Of a DNA stretch of 5,303 nt, positions 5,071 through 5,303 are shown in pieces. The DNA comes from Syntrophaceae bacterium (GTDB lineage Bacteria > Desulfobacterota > Syntrophorhabdia > Syntrophorhabdales > WCHB1-27): the NCBI GenBank assembly GCA_003165115.1, contig PLSJ01000266.1, forward strand, positions 7,906 through 13,208, written 5' to 3'. Made by a program: the position numbers and the translations under genes. Numbering within the stretch: position 1 is the first letter of the stretch; the number at the start of each line of letters is the position of its first letter. Below the pieces are notes generated by a model. The model had not been told where the DNA came from and ran no database searches. It saw only the letters and a list, made by a program, of their open reading frames with translations.

Positions 5071-5110
5071 AAGGCCGGACCAAGGGCACGCACCGTTGCC
5101 GCGCGGCCTT
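5071..5110 (-). repeat. inverted repeat just after the Tyr/Pro/Gly-rich gene
   Basis: AAGGCCG and CGGCCTT form a perfect 7-bp stem around a 26-nt loop, starting at the base after the stop codon at 5111-5113. It may stabilise the mRNA end or act as a weak terminator, but no long T-run follows (only TTTAG). The next promoter begins 5 bp further on. Confidence 0.35.
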
Positions 5111-5303
5111 CTACCACCTGCGGTAGCGGCCGTATGGCCCGTGATGGCGCCACGGACGGCCACGGTAACCGTAATACCCGTACCCCGGTCCCACCACGAC
5201 CGCGGGTCCGTATGCGGGGGGCCCATAGTAGGCAGGCGGGTAGTACGCGGGCGCGGGATAGGCGGGACCGGGCAGGCCGATGCCGACCCCGACGGAGACG
5301 CCA
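5111..5303 (-). CDS. C-terminal part of a Tyr/Pro/Gly-rich, probably secreted protein
   Basis: Reading leftward from the right edge, an open frame of 63 codons ends in TAG at 5113-5111; the start lies outside the window. It begins GVSVGVGIGLPGP, continues with Tyr/Pro/Ala-rich segments (AYPAPAYYPPAYYGPPAYGP) and VVVGPGYGYYGY, and ends in a basic, aromatic tail with RPWRHHGPYGRYRRW. A V-x-V-G-V-G-I-G stretch followed by Tyr/Pro repeats is common in small exported proteins of Gram-negative bacteria. The family is uncharacterised and I know no fixed name. The biased but regular composition and the neighbouring FecR/DUF6600 gene on the same strand support a real gene. The signal peptide cannot be checked here. 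It may be an envelope partner of the downstream protein; that is inference. Confidence 0.7.
   Translation of the reverse strand, partial: GVSVGVGIGLPGPAYPAPAYYPPAYYGPPAYGPAVVVGPGYGYYGYRGRPWRHHGPYGRYRRW

Noticed and set aside
4964..5089. Upstream in-frame ATG at 5089 as start of the FecR/DUF6600 gene
   Set aside because: It would put about 42 basic residues ahead of the signal peptide, lies upstream of the likely promoter and has no ribosome site. The ATG at 4963 has both a good site and an immediate signal peptide.

Overview
This 5.3 kb GC-rich window looks like a chromosomal segment of a Gram-negative bacterium. An anaerobic Desulfobacterota-type (deltaproteobacterial) lineage is my best guess. 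That guess rests on the gene mix: a stand-alone BioD, a LarA-type nickel racemase and a secreted FecR/DUF6600 protein with a long proline-rich tail. The lineage is inference. I see no mobile element, CRISPR array, tRNA or rRNA.

Layout, left to right. Bases 1-172 are a compact control region. It holds a well-formed BirA (biotin repressor) operator at 90-121, flanked by outward-facing promoter elements. One set reads left toward a gene of which at most three codons are visible. The other reads right toward bioD (173-865, dethiobiotin synthetase). A GC-rich hairpin followed by five T's lies between operator and bioD. bioD converges on a minus-strand larA-family gene (922-2205, start corrected from TTG to an internal GTG), and the 56-bp gap between them carries a long palindrome. 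A 208-bp divergent intergenic region (2206-2413) separates larA from a plus-strand gene for a DUF5661-like small protein (2414-2848). That gene converges on a large minus-strand gene (2864-4963). A terminator hairpin straddles the junction, with its loop covering the stop codon of the minus-strand gene. The large gene encodes a secreted 699-residue FecR/DUF6600 protein. Upstream of it, on the same strand and running off the right edge, is the C-terminal 63 codons of a Tyr/Pro/Gly-rich protein (5111-5303), which has no start in the window and is easily missed.

How the genes work together. The window reads as three unrelated short transcription units. The first is a biotin-repressed biotin-synthesis unit at the left edge. 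The second is a divergent pair, LarA-like enzyme and DUF5661 protein, whose functional link is unproven. The third is a cell-envelope pair, the Tyr/Pro/Gly-rich protein and the FecR/DUF6600 protein. The LarA-like protein keeps every active-site residue I can place against Lactobacillus plantarum LarA. However, the genes that make its nickel-pincer cofactor (larB, larC, larE) are not here, and its substrate cannot be read from sequence alone. I did not find a clearly new multi-gene system. The most informative items are the BirA control region, the orphan LarA homologue beside an uncharacterised protein, and the envelope pair.
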